This document shows, piece by piece, positions 36,126 through 48,851 of a DNA stretch of 64,000 nucleotides (positions within the stretch are counted from its first letter, which is position 1; every line of letters begins with the position of its first letter). The notes under the pieces were generated by a model that had not been told where the DNA came from, ran no database searches, and was given only the letters and a program-made list of their open reading frames with translations. The DNA is from Terebella lapidaria (lineage: Eukaryota; Annelida; Polychaeta; Terebellida; Terebellidae): assembly GCA_949152475.1 (NCBI GenBank), contig OX424557.1, positions 25,667,462 through 25,731,461 of the forward strand, in the 5' to 3' direction. A program made the translations under genes and the position numbers.

Positions 36126-36703
36126 CAGTGGGGTCCAAAGGTCTTAGACCACATTGAATGTGTCATCATAATTAGCGTACAATAGAAGACTGTGTTTATT
36201 ACATGTGGACTCTAGAGCTGAATCCTCTGTTTATATTTACAGAAATGTATCTCAAAATGATACCAGATGGTTTATTTCGGTAATATCAACAAATTTTGCC
36301 AACAAACTTATACGAACATGTAACATATTTATTTATATGTCACCAACTTTGTCTTAAATTTGTGAAACACATTAAGATAAGAGGTTGCAATGAAACTGAT
36401 ATTGACCAACACACAATCACCAGCCACATTGCACCCCAATCCTGTTGATTTTCGCGTTCCATCATTTTTCCTAAGCAAATTCAAAAACATTCAAATTTAG
36501 TAATTTTACCCAAAAATTAATAAAATATTCTTATGTTGCACAATAAAAATTTCTGAATATCTGATGTTAATTGTGTTTACATACATGAGAATGACTGAAA
36601 GAACAAATAACAGATAGCATAGATGAAATGAATTATATTTTAATGATAGGTTTTAGAAAAGGTGATATTTTCAGGGTGGTCTAAGACTAAAAACGCCCCA
36701 CTG
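36126..36703. mobile_element. Tc1/mariner-type MITE in unit B
   Basis: The same insertion as in unit A (578 bp), in the same flanks, so it predates the A-B duplication. Confidence 0.8.
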
Positions 36704-37008
36704 TACATGTATTCATGCAGTTCGTGAGTTCGTGAGTTCATGCATATATCTGGGTTTTTCCCTAACTTGTTGATGATACCTACTCTATCTTGGATATTTC
36801 TCGATACTCTACCACGTGTCAGTAACTCACTAGCTACTATATGATACTGCTTTCCCTGTACCCCGAATAGAGTCACTGTTTGATTTTGTAGCATTCCATG
36901 GTCCGTCTATTCACACCATGGCCAATGGTATGATAGGCTATAGATGATGGGATGTTTGATTTCATAGATATATTCAGTTGAATATCTTACGGGACTGTCG
37001 GCTACGGC

Positions 37009-37739
37009 AGCTAGTTAGTGTCATCCAACTTTTAATAATTTAATTTTTTTCTAAATCTTGGGAAGTTCCCAGCAATTTAAACCGGGGAAAACTTAGTAAA
37101 ACCGGGAATAAATTATAAAAACCGGGAACAAACTATTTTTTCCAGGTTTGAATAGTTTATTCCCGGTTTAAATAGTTCGTTCCAGGTTTCAGTAGTTTCT
37201 TCCCAGTTTAAATAGTTCTTTCCCGGCTCGAATAGCTTTTTTCCAGTTCGAATAATTATTTCCCGCTGTGAATAATTTATTCCAGGTTTAAATAGTTTTT
37301 TTCCTTGTTTCAATAGTTCTTTCCCGGTTTGAATAATTTATTCCAGGTTTTAATGTGTTTTTTTGAGGTTTGAATAGTTATTTTCCGGTTTGAATAAGTT
37401 ATATCGGGTGTGTACAAAATAGACGTCCGACATTGATGAATACATATTTCAAATTGCCAACAGAAATATATTGGCATGCATTAATATGTGTGTGGCTTCA
37501 GATATAAAAGTTTGGTCGGGCTTTGTTTCTATTCCGAAAGGTTTTTTGTATTGTCATCATCAAAATCTTGTTATAAGCGGTAATAGGTTTATAGTACATT
37601 ATTCCCGGTTTTAATAGTTTTTTCCCGGAATAAATAATGTATTCCCAGTTTCAATAATTTTCTAATTATTGGGACATCACCAAGATTTAGAAAGAAAAAT
37701 TAACTGAACCCCCCAAAAATTGGATGGCACTGACAAGCT
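37009..37739. repeat. Foldback element with CCCGGTTT minisatellite, unit B
   Basis: Same ends and flanks as the unit A copy but 201 bp shorter. The extra length in A is an internal duplication of the minisatellite (around 32,330-32,540). Confidence 0.75.
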
Positions 37740-40035
37740 TCTCTACTATGGCCCAGTTTTGATTACAAAATCATAGCTGGGGATAGCCCAGTGTATTCTA
37801 TGGTAAATTACCAAAGTATAAAATCGGTCAGACAAAGGGTTTTTATCGGCACTGATGGAATCGTTCAAAGGGACGACTCGTATTCAGACCGTCTTTTATA
37901 GCAAACAATAGCCCACAGCACCATTGTGGCATCCGGGCAACAATACTGTCAACTCTGTGGTCTATTGCTTTAAACCTAATGATCTTAATGCAAATTAAAA
38001 TTGTATTCCAACTTCACGATTCTGATAATGTAAGTTGGAGCAAGACGCCAATTTTTGATAAATAACTATATAATATTATTATCTATTATTTAGAATATTT
38101 TCGCCATAAACACCTAATGCATACATCCACTTCAATGGATGTAGGGCGTCTCTTAGCGATTGGGTATGTGCAAAATAGACGTCCGACATTGATGAATACA
38201 TATTTCAAATTGCCAACAGAAATCTATTGGCATGCATTAATAGTTTAGTTTTATCCGTCCAAGCACAGAACCTCTGATCTTTTACATCAGTTCATGTGTG
38301 CCAACATTGCAAAAACTCGCATGGGTGGCATCATGCTCTAGCTAAAAAAACGACAAAACTATATATCACTTGCAACCAATTTGCAATTAGAGCCGCGTTT
38401 TACGCGAATGGAATAGTTTGTATTGAATCAGTATAATTTTTTTTCACTCAAATTACAAAAATTATATTGCGTTTCCGAGCTTGTTATATGACCAAGAAGG
38501 GACGTCCTAATATATTCATTTTGGCTGTCAATGCAAATCATAATCAGAGATAGTGAATACAATATGGTAATAGTTGTATGTGTGACAGTCCCACCAGGAC
38601 CGCGATTGTTGATATGGTCATGAAATAAAACTTTACAGTTGGGGTCGATGATATATACGACATATCGACACAGAATGCCAACGGCAAATATCCCAGAGCA
38701 GAAGTACCATATATATTCGTATTGGCCAATTTGATTCACAATGTGATGTCTAGTTGATGACACTAAGATGACCTTATGGGTCAGAGCCAGCCTTGCTCGT
38801 AATTACCCTGTTATCGTGCCATCAGGCTCGCTTTGTCCAAGTCTTTAATCATTTAGTAGTGGACGGGCGCTCGGTGTGCCGCATAACAGATAGGCTTCGG
38901 TGGGTCCGAAATGGGGGAAGTTCGATACTGATCATTCATGATCGCATGGGCATAGGTCTATCCACGAGCATCGGAATGTGACCCTGGAGGAAAGGCGAGC
39001 GTCAGCCGTTTGTAGAATTACGAGCAAAAATTCGCATATTGGCGAGTTTACATAATTTGTATAGCTGGCATCGAAGAATGAACGGCACACCTCCCAAACA
39101 CAGAAACCTGGAATGTTCCGCTTATGTTTCATCAACATGTTCTCTGCTTCGGCCGATATTATCTGCACAATACGACGCCGAAAATTAAAACATAGACTTG
39201 AATCTTGATTGTATTTATATTTTTATAACCATTGCAAATAGCTTTACATCACTCTTAAATGGTGTATGTCAAGATATATGACAACACCTTGGACCGCAGC
39301 TGAATCACATGCAATTAAAACATGATGTAAACGCGCCAAATGTAAATTTTGCCAGTCATAAAAGAACATGTTTGGTTCTATTTGCAAATTTTATTCTCGT
39401 AAGATCACCAGCTGTAATTAAATCATGACATGTATTGAACATTCTATTTTTGTTTCAAAGTTTGATTCAAACGTGAATTTTGTAAATAAATATGTATGAA
39501 ATATTTTGTAACCAACAGACTCCTACCATCCATGAAAGCGATACAGGTTTGTTGAGTACTTCACATTAAAACGAAATGAGTATACAATAATCACAAACAA
39601 ATGACAATATACTAACTCCATGCAGGTTTATTGCTGGAAATGTTGAGAATTTTTTTACATGCCCTATCATTAACATATTTTTCTTTGCGTTGTACAATTT
39701 CTGTTCCATACAGCCACTAATTTATGATGAACAGTTGTTGGAAAGAAGTGAAACACCCGAGTGAGACTGATATTCTCTCTTATCATCACGTTTCTGTAAA
39801 TTCACCGGAGAGTGCAAGACAATATCACAACTGTACAGTGAGGTACTGCTATCATCCCGTCTCTGAAATATGCGTTGGTTACGCTGCGGTAATCGGACAC
39901 CAATATGAACCAATCTTTTGGGTTGAACTATCCAATGTATTCATGCAGTTCATAAGTTCATGCATATAGCTGGCTCCGCTCACGCAGTGCCGCTGGTCGA
40001 TATAAAACTCGCCTGTCGCCATGTGGTATATTCCT

Positions 40036-40175
40036 TGGGGGGCGGGATGGTGCAGTGGCAGAGCGCTCGGCCCATGATCTACATATCGTGTGTTCGAGTC
40101 CGCTCAGCGCCACTTGTGCCTGAAAACATCCCACGATAGATACATAAAGTGTCATATACAGACACTTTATGTATC
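40036..40175 (+). mobile_element. tRNA-derived SINE
   Basis: A-box TGGTGCAGTGG at about 40,049 and B-box GTTCGAGTCC at about 40,092 are correctly spaced for an RNA polymerase III promoter. The intervening sequence does not fold into a convincing anticodon arm and the 5' and 3' ends do not pair as an acceptor stem, so this is a SINE head, not a tRNA gene. It is followed by a short body with an ACACTTTATGTATC repeat. Confidence 0.6.
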
Positions 40176-42090
40176 ATAGGCAGCCTACTACAGTCGGGCA
40201 TTTTCGTTAAAAACAACGGGCACAATACCATATGAACACATGTGGTACATGTGCCGGAATATATATTTTAAAATCTATTTTTTTCTCCTTCTCAAGCCAT
40301 TAGTTCAGCTTTAATGCAAATTAAAATTGTATTCTAACTGCACGATTATGATAATGTAAGTTGGAGCTAAGAAGTCAATTCTTGATAAATAATTATTATC
40401 TATTGTTTAGAATAAGTGCGTGATAAATACCCAATACATATATTTACTTCAATGAAAGCGGGACATAAAATAGACTCTGGACATTGACAAATACATATTC
40501 CAAATTGTCAACAGAAATATATTGGCATGCACAAATCGTTTTGTTCGTTCAAGCTCGGGGCCTGTGAGCTTTTACATCAAGCCACGCATGCCAATATTGA
40601 AAGTGATGACATGGATGGAATCATGCTCTGGTTGATAAACCGACAAAACTATATATCACTTATGTAAATAGTATAATATAGTGTGTACTCAAATATTATA
40701 TAATATGTTCATTTTGGCTTTCAATACAAATCATAATCAAAGATCGATGATAAAATATGGTATTTGTTCTATGTGTGAGAATCCTACCAGGACCACGATC
40801 ATTGACATGGTCATAAAATACAACTTTACAGTTGGGGTAATGACACTATAGGACACATCCATACAGAATGCCAACGGCAAATATCCGAAAAGCAGAAGTA
40901 CCATATATATATATTCGTATTGGCCAATTTGATTCACAATGTGATGTCTAGTTGATGACACGTAAGATGTCCCTATAGGTCAGAGCCAGCCTTGCTCGTG
41001 ATTACTTTGTTATCGTGCCATCAGGCTCGCTTTGTCCATGTCTTTAATCATTTATAAGTGGACGGGAGCTCGGTGGCCAGCATAACAGATAGGCTTTGGT
41101 GGGTCCGAAATGGTGGAAGTTCGATACTGATAATTTAGGATCACCCGGGCATGGGGGCTATCCATGAGGATGGGAATGTTACCCTGGAGGAAAGGCGAAC
41201 GTCGCCTGTCTGCAGAACTAGGAGCAGAAAATCTTAGGATATTGGCGAGTTTTCATAATTTGTGTAGCTGGTATCGAAGATTGAACGCACACCTCCCAAA
41301 CACAGAAAACTGGAATGTTTCCCAGATGTGTCTTCATCAACTTCCCTGCTTTGGCCGATATTATCTGCACAATACAAGGCCGAAAATTAAAACGTGAACT
41401 GAATCTTGATTGTATTTGTATTATTATAACCAATGCACATACCGCTACATTACTCTTGAGATGGTGTATGTCAAGATATATGACAACACCTATCACCGCA
41501 GCTGAATCACATGTAATTGAAACATGATGTGAACGCGCCAAATGTAATTTTTGCGAGTCATTAAAAAGAACATGTTTGATTTCATTTGCACATTCTATTC
41601 TCGTAAGATCACCAGCTGTATTTAAACAATGAAATATATATAACATTATATTTTCCTTTTAAATTTGGTTCAAACATGAATGTTGTATATAGCTATGTAT
41701 GGAGTATTTTGGTGCCACCCATAAAAACGATACAGGAAATGTTGCTATGCTGGAAATGCTGGAAATTTTCACATGTCGTATCATTATAACATATTTTGCC
41801 TTGCGCCCAACAATTTCTGTTTCATACAACTGCTGATTTATGAAGAGTTGTTTTCAGGACAGTTGCAAGGAAAATTAGTTGGATTTATCTCCAGCCAAAC
41901 ATCCTTGCCGTGTGTCAGCGTGAGCTTGCCCTCAACGGTTGTGGCTCCTCCGTGGTATACAACGTGTCTGTCCGTGAAATATTCGCGTTTGCATACTCTA
42001 TTGTCATGTGAGTGTACATGTACCAATGAGAAAGAGGCAATGACATTACTATGAGCGTGGTCACATGTGACGATTTTACAGTTTCCATTT

Positions 42091-42908
42091 TTAGGTTACC
42101 AGACCTATGGTCCGAAACCCTATTGCCGTCGCGTTGCATCCGTCGTCCGTCTATTTACTTTTTTATCTTTAAAGTGTACGGTGCAATCTTCCTGAAAATT
42201 TGGAAAAAGATACCTTATCATAATTCGAGGTCTTTTTTTCTCAAAATAACGGCCATTTTTGACGAAAAAGGGTCAATTTTGAACTCTGGCAGCCATTTTC
42301 TCAAAAACTGTCAGATCAGTTTTGAGATTTCTGAATAAAAAATTCCCCTCATGTGCCTCTGCGATGTGTTTAAGTTTGGTTGCCCTTGAATCGACGTTCT
42401 GCGTGTGGTGGTCATTTTGAATTCTTGATGGGTCAGCATAAAATTTATTTTTTCCCCAAATCACATCACTATCCATTTGGGCCATTTCTAACAACAACTT
42501 GAGCTTGACCTTGGATGACTTGGAGTGCTGAATGTCTGACGTGAAATGTGTAAATTGGCCACTGAGGCATAAACACTTGTTCATACTGGTTATCATTGTG
42601 TATAAACTTACAAGAAGTCATGTATATATGGCACATCTTTTGATGACCTTGAATTTGACCTTAAATGACCTTGAAGGCCAAATATCAACATCTTGCCTGA
42701 GCTGACATGTAAATTGGCCTCTACGCACAAAATACTTGTTGATAAAGTTTTTAAGTTTGTATTATAAACATATATAAAGTCATATGCAGCATACCTAATG
42801 GTGACATTGAAGTACACAAAGATGACCTTGATCATTGTCAAGGTCATATGTCACCTGCAATGCTTAAAACCAAAATTGTCCGGTAACCTATCTTAACCAT
42901 TGGGCTAT
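42091..42908. mobile_element. TTACCGG-type element, unit C
   Basis: Left end AGGTTACCAGACC, right end GTCCGGTAACCTATCTTAAC. Unit A has the undisturbed sequence (ttttacagtttccattttttcag near 35,205). The interior has GACCTTGAATTTGACCTT and the GGCCATTTTTGACGAAAAAG block shared with the 16.6-kb element. Confidence 0.65.
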
Positions 42909-44037
42909 TTTTTTCAGTTTAAACTTACGCAGTAGGGATGTAAACTGGACTTTATTTCGAGGTAATTCAACTTTTACTTGAATACGATCAGGATATAATT
43001 AAATGTGCAATAATAAAAAATATGCACGGACATAACAGTATGCAATTTAATTCATATGTTCAATGTCTTGAACAGAATTATCCCAACATCACAAGCCAAT
43101 GACGTCCACATATATACCACAGTTCATTTGGTATGCTAAACGGATATTAATCTTACCAGTACTGACTATCAAACTGCTAAAACATGATTACGTAGGAAAA
43201 CGTTCTGTGTTATGCCATCATTTGGCTGATGACTACGCCAAGTGAGTCACAAATACGATGGAAATTATCACCATTTACGTATGCCTTGAATAGATACATG
43301 TATTTCTCGTTTCTATCGGCGGGCTGCTGAGACGGTCACCGCTGAGGGAGGTTGAATCAGCCGCAGGTAGCCTTCTGACTTGTGGTGGAGTGATTCTATG
43401 TACTTATCACGAACTTATTCGATGGGGTTTGCTTTGGATATCAAAATTATAGTTAAGTCGGAGGTGATTCGTTTATTAATTGCATCATGTACATCTCACA
43501 TAATGTCCGAGTACATTAGTGTGGATTCGGACATAATTATTTCATGAAGTGTGTATTTCCAAAAGTGTTTTCTTTTTGATTTGCTATTGTCATCATCCAA
43601 CATCCAACTATTGATTACTCTTATTCTATTAAATGTGTAAGCATTGCACTTGTACAACATATTTGCACGCTGCAGGAGATGGTTACTGGTTTGCATTAAT
43701 TGGCCACCAAGTCAACGGCTTGTTAATTCTTCTGTTAGGGATTGGAAAGAAGTGAAACACCTGAGTGAGACTGACATTCTCTCTTATCATCAGGTTTCTG
43801 TAAATTCACCGGAGAGTGCAAGACAATATCACTACTGTACAGTGAGGTACTGCTATCATCCCGTCTCTGAAATATGCGTTAGGCTCCGGTAATAGGACAC
43901 CAAAGTGAACCAATCTTGTGGGTTAAACTATCCAATGTATTCATGCAGTTCATAAGTTCATGCATATAGCTGGAATTTTCCCTAACGTGTTGATGATACC
44001 TTCTCTATCCTGCGTATTTTCGATACAATTTTTTTTC

Positions 44038-44740
44038 AATCTTGGGAATTTCCCAGCAATTTAAACCGGGAAAAAAATATTAAAACCAGGAATAAATTAC
44101 TAAAAGCGGGAACAAACTATTTTTTCCAGGTTCAAATAGTTTTCCCCCGGTTTAAGTAGTTCTTTCCCAGTTTAAATAGTTCTTTCTCGGTTTGAATAGT
44201 TTTTTCCCAGTTCAAATAATTATTTCCTGGTTTGAATAATTTATTCCTGGTTTGAATAATTATTTCCCGGTTTGAATAATTTATTCCAGGTTTAAATAGT
44301 TTTTTTCCCGGTTTCACTAGTTCCTTCAAAGGTTGAATAATTTATTCCAGCTTTTAATATTTTTTCCAGGTTTGAATAGTTATTTCCCAGTTTGAATAAT
44401 TTACATCGGGTGTGTGCAAAATAGCCGCCCGACATTGATGAATACATATTTCAAATTGCCAAGAGAAATATATTGGCATGCATTAATATGTGTGTGGCTT
44501 CAGATATAAAAGTTTGGTCGGGCTTTGTTTCTATTCCGAAAGTGTTAGATGGAAGGGGCTTTTGTCATCATCAAAGTCTTGTTATAACCGCTAATAGATT
44601 GATAATACATTACTCTCGGTTTTAATAGTTTTTCCCCGGAATAAATAATTTATTCCCAGTTTCAATAATTTTCAAATTATTGGGACATCCCCAAGATTCC
44701 GAAAGAAAAATTAACTGAACCCCCCAAAAATTGGATGGCA
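44038..44740. repeat. Foldback with CCCGGTTT minisatellite, unit D
   Basis: Diverged copy; the left outer arm is partly lost, the TCTTGGGAATTTCCCAGC inner arm and the right arm (TTGGATGGCACTAACAA) remain. Confidence 0.65.
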
Positions 44741-45225
44741 CTAACAAACTTCTCTACTTCGGCCCAGTTTTGATTTCAAAATCATAGCTAGGGATAGCCC
44801 AGTGCATTCTATGGCTAATTACCAAAGCATAAAATCGGTCAGACAAAAAGTTTTTATAGGCACTGATGGAATCATTCAAAGGGACGACTGGTATTCAGAC
44901 CGTCTTTTATAATATATAGCAAACAATAGCTCATAGCACTATTGTGGCGTCCGGCAACAACACTCAACTCTGTGGTAGTCCATTGCTTTAAACCCATTGA
45001 TCTCAATGCAAATTAAAATTGTATTCCAACTGTACGATTCTGATAATGTAAGTTAGAGCTAAGACTCCAATTCTTGATAAATATTTATTATCTATTATAA
45101 AGAATATTTTCGCCATAGACACTCAATGTATATATCTACTTTAATGGATGTAGGGCCTCTCTTAGCGATCGGGCGTGTACAAAATAAACGTCCGACATTG
45201 ATGAATACATGTTTCGATATGCCAA

Positions 45226-46145
45226 CATTCCTCCTCAAATTTGGTCAAAATCGGATAAAAACGGTTGCCATGGCAAAGGAAAATGTGAAAATCACATAAT
45301 TGGATCTGACTCCGGTTCTACTCGATATTATTTTTTCCAACTATTTCTGTATTTTTCTGTAATCAATTCCCGATCGTATGGTGTACGGCTGATGGTCGTA
45401 CGACGAAAACTCTCCATTATCGCCCGATGTCGGAAAATTGGGGGTCACAATCACGGTTATTTTTTGTCAGCGACTTTTCTGTGCAAATGTCTGCGCTTAT
45501 AACTCAAAGACGGTCCAATCGATCTGAAATTTACATGACTGAAGCTCTATGTTAATAGCTCGGTCTCCTTCAAGTTTTATCAAAATCGAATGAAAACGGT
45601 TGTCATGGCAACGGAAAAAGTTAAAATCGCATAATCGGCTATAACTCCGGTTCTTTTTTATATATTTTTTTCCAACTATTTTTGTATTTTTCTTTAGCCA
45701 ATTCCCGATCGTACGGTATACGGCCGATGGTCGCACGACGAAAACTCTCCATTATCGCCGGATGTCGAAAAATGGGGGGTTCACGATTTCGATTATTTTT
45801 CGTCAGCGACCTTTCTGTGAAGTGTCTGCGCTTATAACTCAAACACACGGTCCAATCAATCTGAAATTTATTGATCTGAAGCGCTAGGTTAGTGGCTTGG
45901 TCTCCTTCAAATTTTGTCAAAATCGAATGAAAACGGTTGCCATTGCAACGGAAAAAGTGAAAAATCACACAATCGGCTATAACTCTGGTTTTACTTGATA
46001 ATAATTTTTCAAACTCCTTCTTTATTTTTCTTTGGCCAATTGCCAATCGTATGGTTTACGGCCGATTGTCATGCGACGAAGATTCTCTATTTTCGCCTGA
46101 TGTCGAAAAATTAGGGGTCATGATTTTGATACTTTTGAGTGTTCT
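45226..46145 (+). repeat. 336-bp tandem repeat, nearly three units
   Basis: Anchor AAAACGGTTGYCATKGCAA recurs at 45,261, 45,596 and 45,933. Each unit continues through CCAATTCCCGATCGTA and CTCCATTATCGCC. Degenerate partial units follow to about 46,700 with a poly-C run at 46,379-46,394. No protein is supported. Confidence 0.75.
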
Positions 46146-48141
46146 GAGATTCAAGGTCATAGTGTGAAGCTAGTTTTCAGTCGTTTTAACCCATTTTCGT
46201 TCAGGATATGTGCCTGGATAACAGAAACAATACTGTGAAATTTCACAGCCCAATGTTGAGCGACAAGGTCAAGGTCAGAGTAAAGATCAAAATCGAAAAT
46301 TTACAATAACTCTGCTTATATATTTTTCTGTACTCAATTCCCGTCATTTGCTGTATGACCGATGGTCCTGTGATCAAACCCCCCCCCCCCCCCCATTATC
46401 GCCCAAGGTAGCAAGTGTATGGGTCATCAGCTGAAAGCACTGATTTGTAGTATTTCAAGTATTGGTAATTCCCAAACCTCTGACGATGTTCAGTAGAATG
46501 TTGAATTTGTGAGAGCTGGCGAAGTTTGGGTTGCGCAGTGTCAATAATTCAGGTCGTGGTCAACAGATCGAGAATATATGTTCAAGATAGAAAGAACTCT
46601 ATTTTTATTAATGAATATTTCTCCCATGATTTTTTTTATGGCCAATTCCCGATCATTTGATATGACCAATGATAGTACGACCAAAATCCCCGGTTATCAC
46701 CCAGGTCCAAAATGTAATGGTCTTGAACTCTAATTTTAGTAACTAAATCTGGAAGGAGGAGGGTCTGCAATCTCTGATTGTCTCGTTCCCACTAAAATTA
46801 CAAAAATTATATTGTGTTTCCGAGCTTATGATATGATCACAAGCTCGGGACAGCATAAATATGATCATTTTGGCTGTCAATGCAAATCATAATTAGATAT
46901 ATTAAATACAATATGGTGTTAGTTCCATGTATGACAATACTACCTGGACCACGATGATTGACATGGTCATGAAATAAAACTTTACAGTTGGGGTCGATGA
47001 CTCTATACGACGTATCGAGTCAGAATGCCAACAGCAAATATCCCAGAGCAGAAGTACCATGTATATTCGTATTGGCCAATTGGATTCACAATGTGATGTC
47101 TAGTTGATGACACGTAAGATGTCCCTATGGGTCAGAGCCAGCCTTACTCATGATTACCCTGTTACCGTGCCATCAGGCTCGCTTTGTCTGTGTCTTTAAT
47201 CATTTAGTAGTGGACGGGAGCTCGGTGACCAGCATAACAGGTCCGAAATGGGGGGAAGTTCGATACTGATAATTTAAGATCGCCTGGGCAATGAGGGCTA
47301 TCCACGTGGTTGGGATGTGACCCTAGAGCTTTACCCGTCCGCAGACTTAGGAGGGAGGATATCTTCGGATGATGGCGAGTTTTCATGATTTGTGTAGCCG
47401 ATGCTGAAAAAGGAATAACACACCTCCAAGACAGTGACATCTTATTTTGATTATTTGTCTTTATCGGCTCCCCTGCTTTATACTATCTTCTCAATATTGT
47501 GAATGTAACATTGTATATGATTTGCACATTGAAAGATCTGCATGTGTAATTGTGGTTTAGTATGATAATACATTTCGCACAATCTGAATATGATGTGTGA
47601 GTAATTAAAACAATTTCTCACCGCCAGTCACTTTCCTTTAAATACTTTTACATGTCCCTTTTTGCTATAAGTGCAAAAATAAATAATCCATGTGTATGCA
47701 ACCCCCTAAACCAAATGCCCAAGTCTAAAGTGATCACACTTTGGGAGCGGCTCATGGTGTATTCCCTGATGGGGAGTTCTTCAAAATATGCCGCAAGTTT
47801 TAGAAATATGACCGAAAATTTCACGTAATGTGTGTGGTATAATTAATTGAATCTGGTGAATAATTGTTCATGATAGTGTTTTGAGGCTATTTTGCTGACC
47901 ATATCCTGCATATCATAACCTCCATATATTCAGTTTTGCAGAGTATGAGACAAAGCAAACCCAATGACACGTGGCTTCGTCATAAGTTGGTGAATAGTTG
48001 GCCGCAATCGCCATCTAAAAACTTCATGGACAGGATCTTTTTCTGGAAAAAGTAACTGCACTGCTTGTTTGAAATGACCTTGTTTATGGTTTTCCCACAT
48101 CCATGTATATAAGCTGGTGTCTGCACCGATATCAATCGACC

Positions 48142-48537
48142 TATGGAATTCCCATTACGAACTGCGAGCTGCGACCTGCGTACTGCGAGCTGCGAACTAT
48201 AAACTGATACAAACTTGTGACCTGCGAGCTATAACTGCGACCTGCGAGGTAAAAACTGCGACCTGCGCAGTAAAAGTGCGACATGCGAGGTAAAACTGCG
48301 ACCTGCGAGGTACAAACTGCGACCTGCGAGCTCACGTTACAAACTGCGACATGTGTGCAACAAAATACACCTTAAATATTTGGTAGGTCTATATACATTT
48401 TCCGTATTAAACCATGGTTTACTACGGAATAAGCCATATAGAATCTTTAAGATATCCTTTCTCGTTTCTATGCTAGCTCGTAGGTCGCAGCGCGCAGTAC
48501 GTAGGTCGCAGCTCGCGGTTCGTATTGGGAATTCCAT
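48142..48537. mobile_element. Foldback element with 8-bp target duplication
   Basis: Ends ATGGAATTCCCATTACGAAC and, reversed, ATGGAATTCCCAATACGAAC, with the inverted match running on through GCGAGCTGCGACCT for about 45 bp. The interior repeats CTGCGACCTGCGAGGTA. AATCGACC flanks both sides (48134-48141 and 48538-48545). The paralogous segment at about 61,200 lacks the element. Confidence 0.8.
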
Positions 48538-48600
48538 AATCGACCAAATGTTATATTATAAAATCTACCTCTTTAGCCTTGGCAGGATGATTAGTCTGAT

Positions 48601-48851
48601 TAGAAACGCCTAAACGTAATGGTGGTCCCATCAGCAAACTTAACTGTGTGTCTTTGTTGTGGTTCTCCATCACTCACTGTCAGACGGGTAGTGCTGTGAC
48701 CAGCATACCCATGACTATCTGTATGAATATAACACGTAAACTCTGGTGTTCTCTCCACAAATAACGATGGACGTCATCTCAGAACTGCCATGCCTGCTAT
48801 GCCATTGAGAGCAGCATTTCGGTTTTCAGTGACAATGACAATGGAATGCAT
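48601..48851 (-). pseudogene. Unrecognised decayed coding fragment
   Basis: Minus strand from ATG at 48851 reads MHSIVIVTENRNAALNGIAG, MAVLR, one TGA, then SLFVERTPEFTCYIHTDSHG, TRLTVSDGEPQQRHTVKFAD and GTTITF. About 83 codons with one stop. It looks like part of an extracellular beta-rich protein but I recognise no family. The related segment at 61.2 kb lacks 48,564-49,040 altogether, so this piece was inserted here or lost there. Confidence 0.35.

Larger units (their letters stand above)
35740..39727. repeat. Repeat unit B, near-identical to A
   Basis: Same order of parts as unit A. The minisatellite within the foldback is about 200 bp shorter. The right end is deleted: after CACTAATTTATGATGAACAG the sequence jumps straight into unit C's conserved block (GGAAAGAAGTG). 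Confidence 0.75.
39728..43430. repeat. Repeat unit C, diverged, with SINE and DNA insertions
   Basis: Conserved block at 39,730-39,930. It lacks the Tc1-type MITE (site ctatccaatgtattcatgcag is empty) and has a SINE-bearing segment where A and B have the foldback. The downstream block (40,700-41,400) is diverged from A. A TTACCGG-type element sits at about 42,091-42,908. Confidence 0.65.
43500..47600. repeat. Repeat unit D, with foldback and 336-bp tandem insertion
   Basis: Conserved block at 43,735-43,900, no Tc1-type MITE, CCCGGTTT minisatellite at 44,040-44,400, and a 1.6-kb insertion (45,226-46,795) of 336-bp repeats. The GCCATCAGGCTCGCTTTGTC landmark is at about 47,170. Confidence 0.65.

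Noticed and set aside
40036-40112. tRNA gene
   Set aside because: A and B boxes are present but there is no acceptor-stem pairing or convincing anticodon arm; called a SINE.
41218-41646. 142-codon minus frame in unit C
   Set aside because: The same region in unit A is full of stops, with no sign of constraint.
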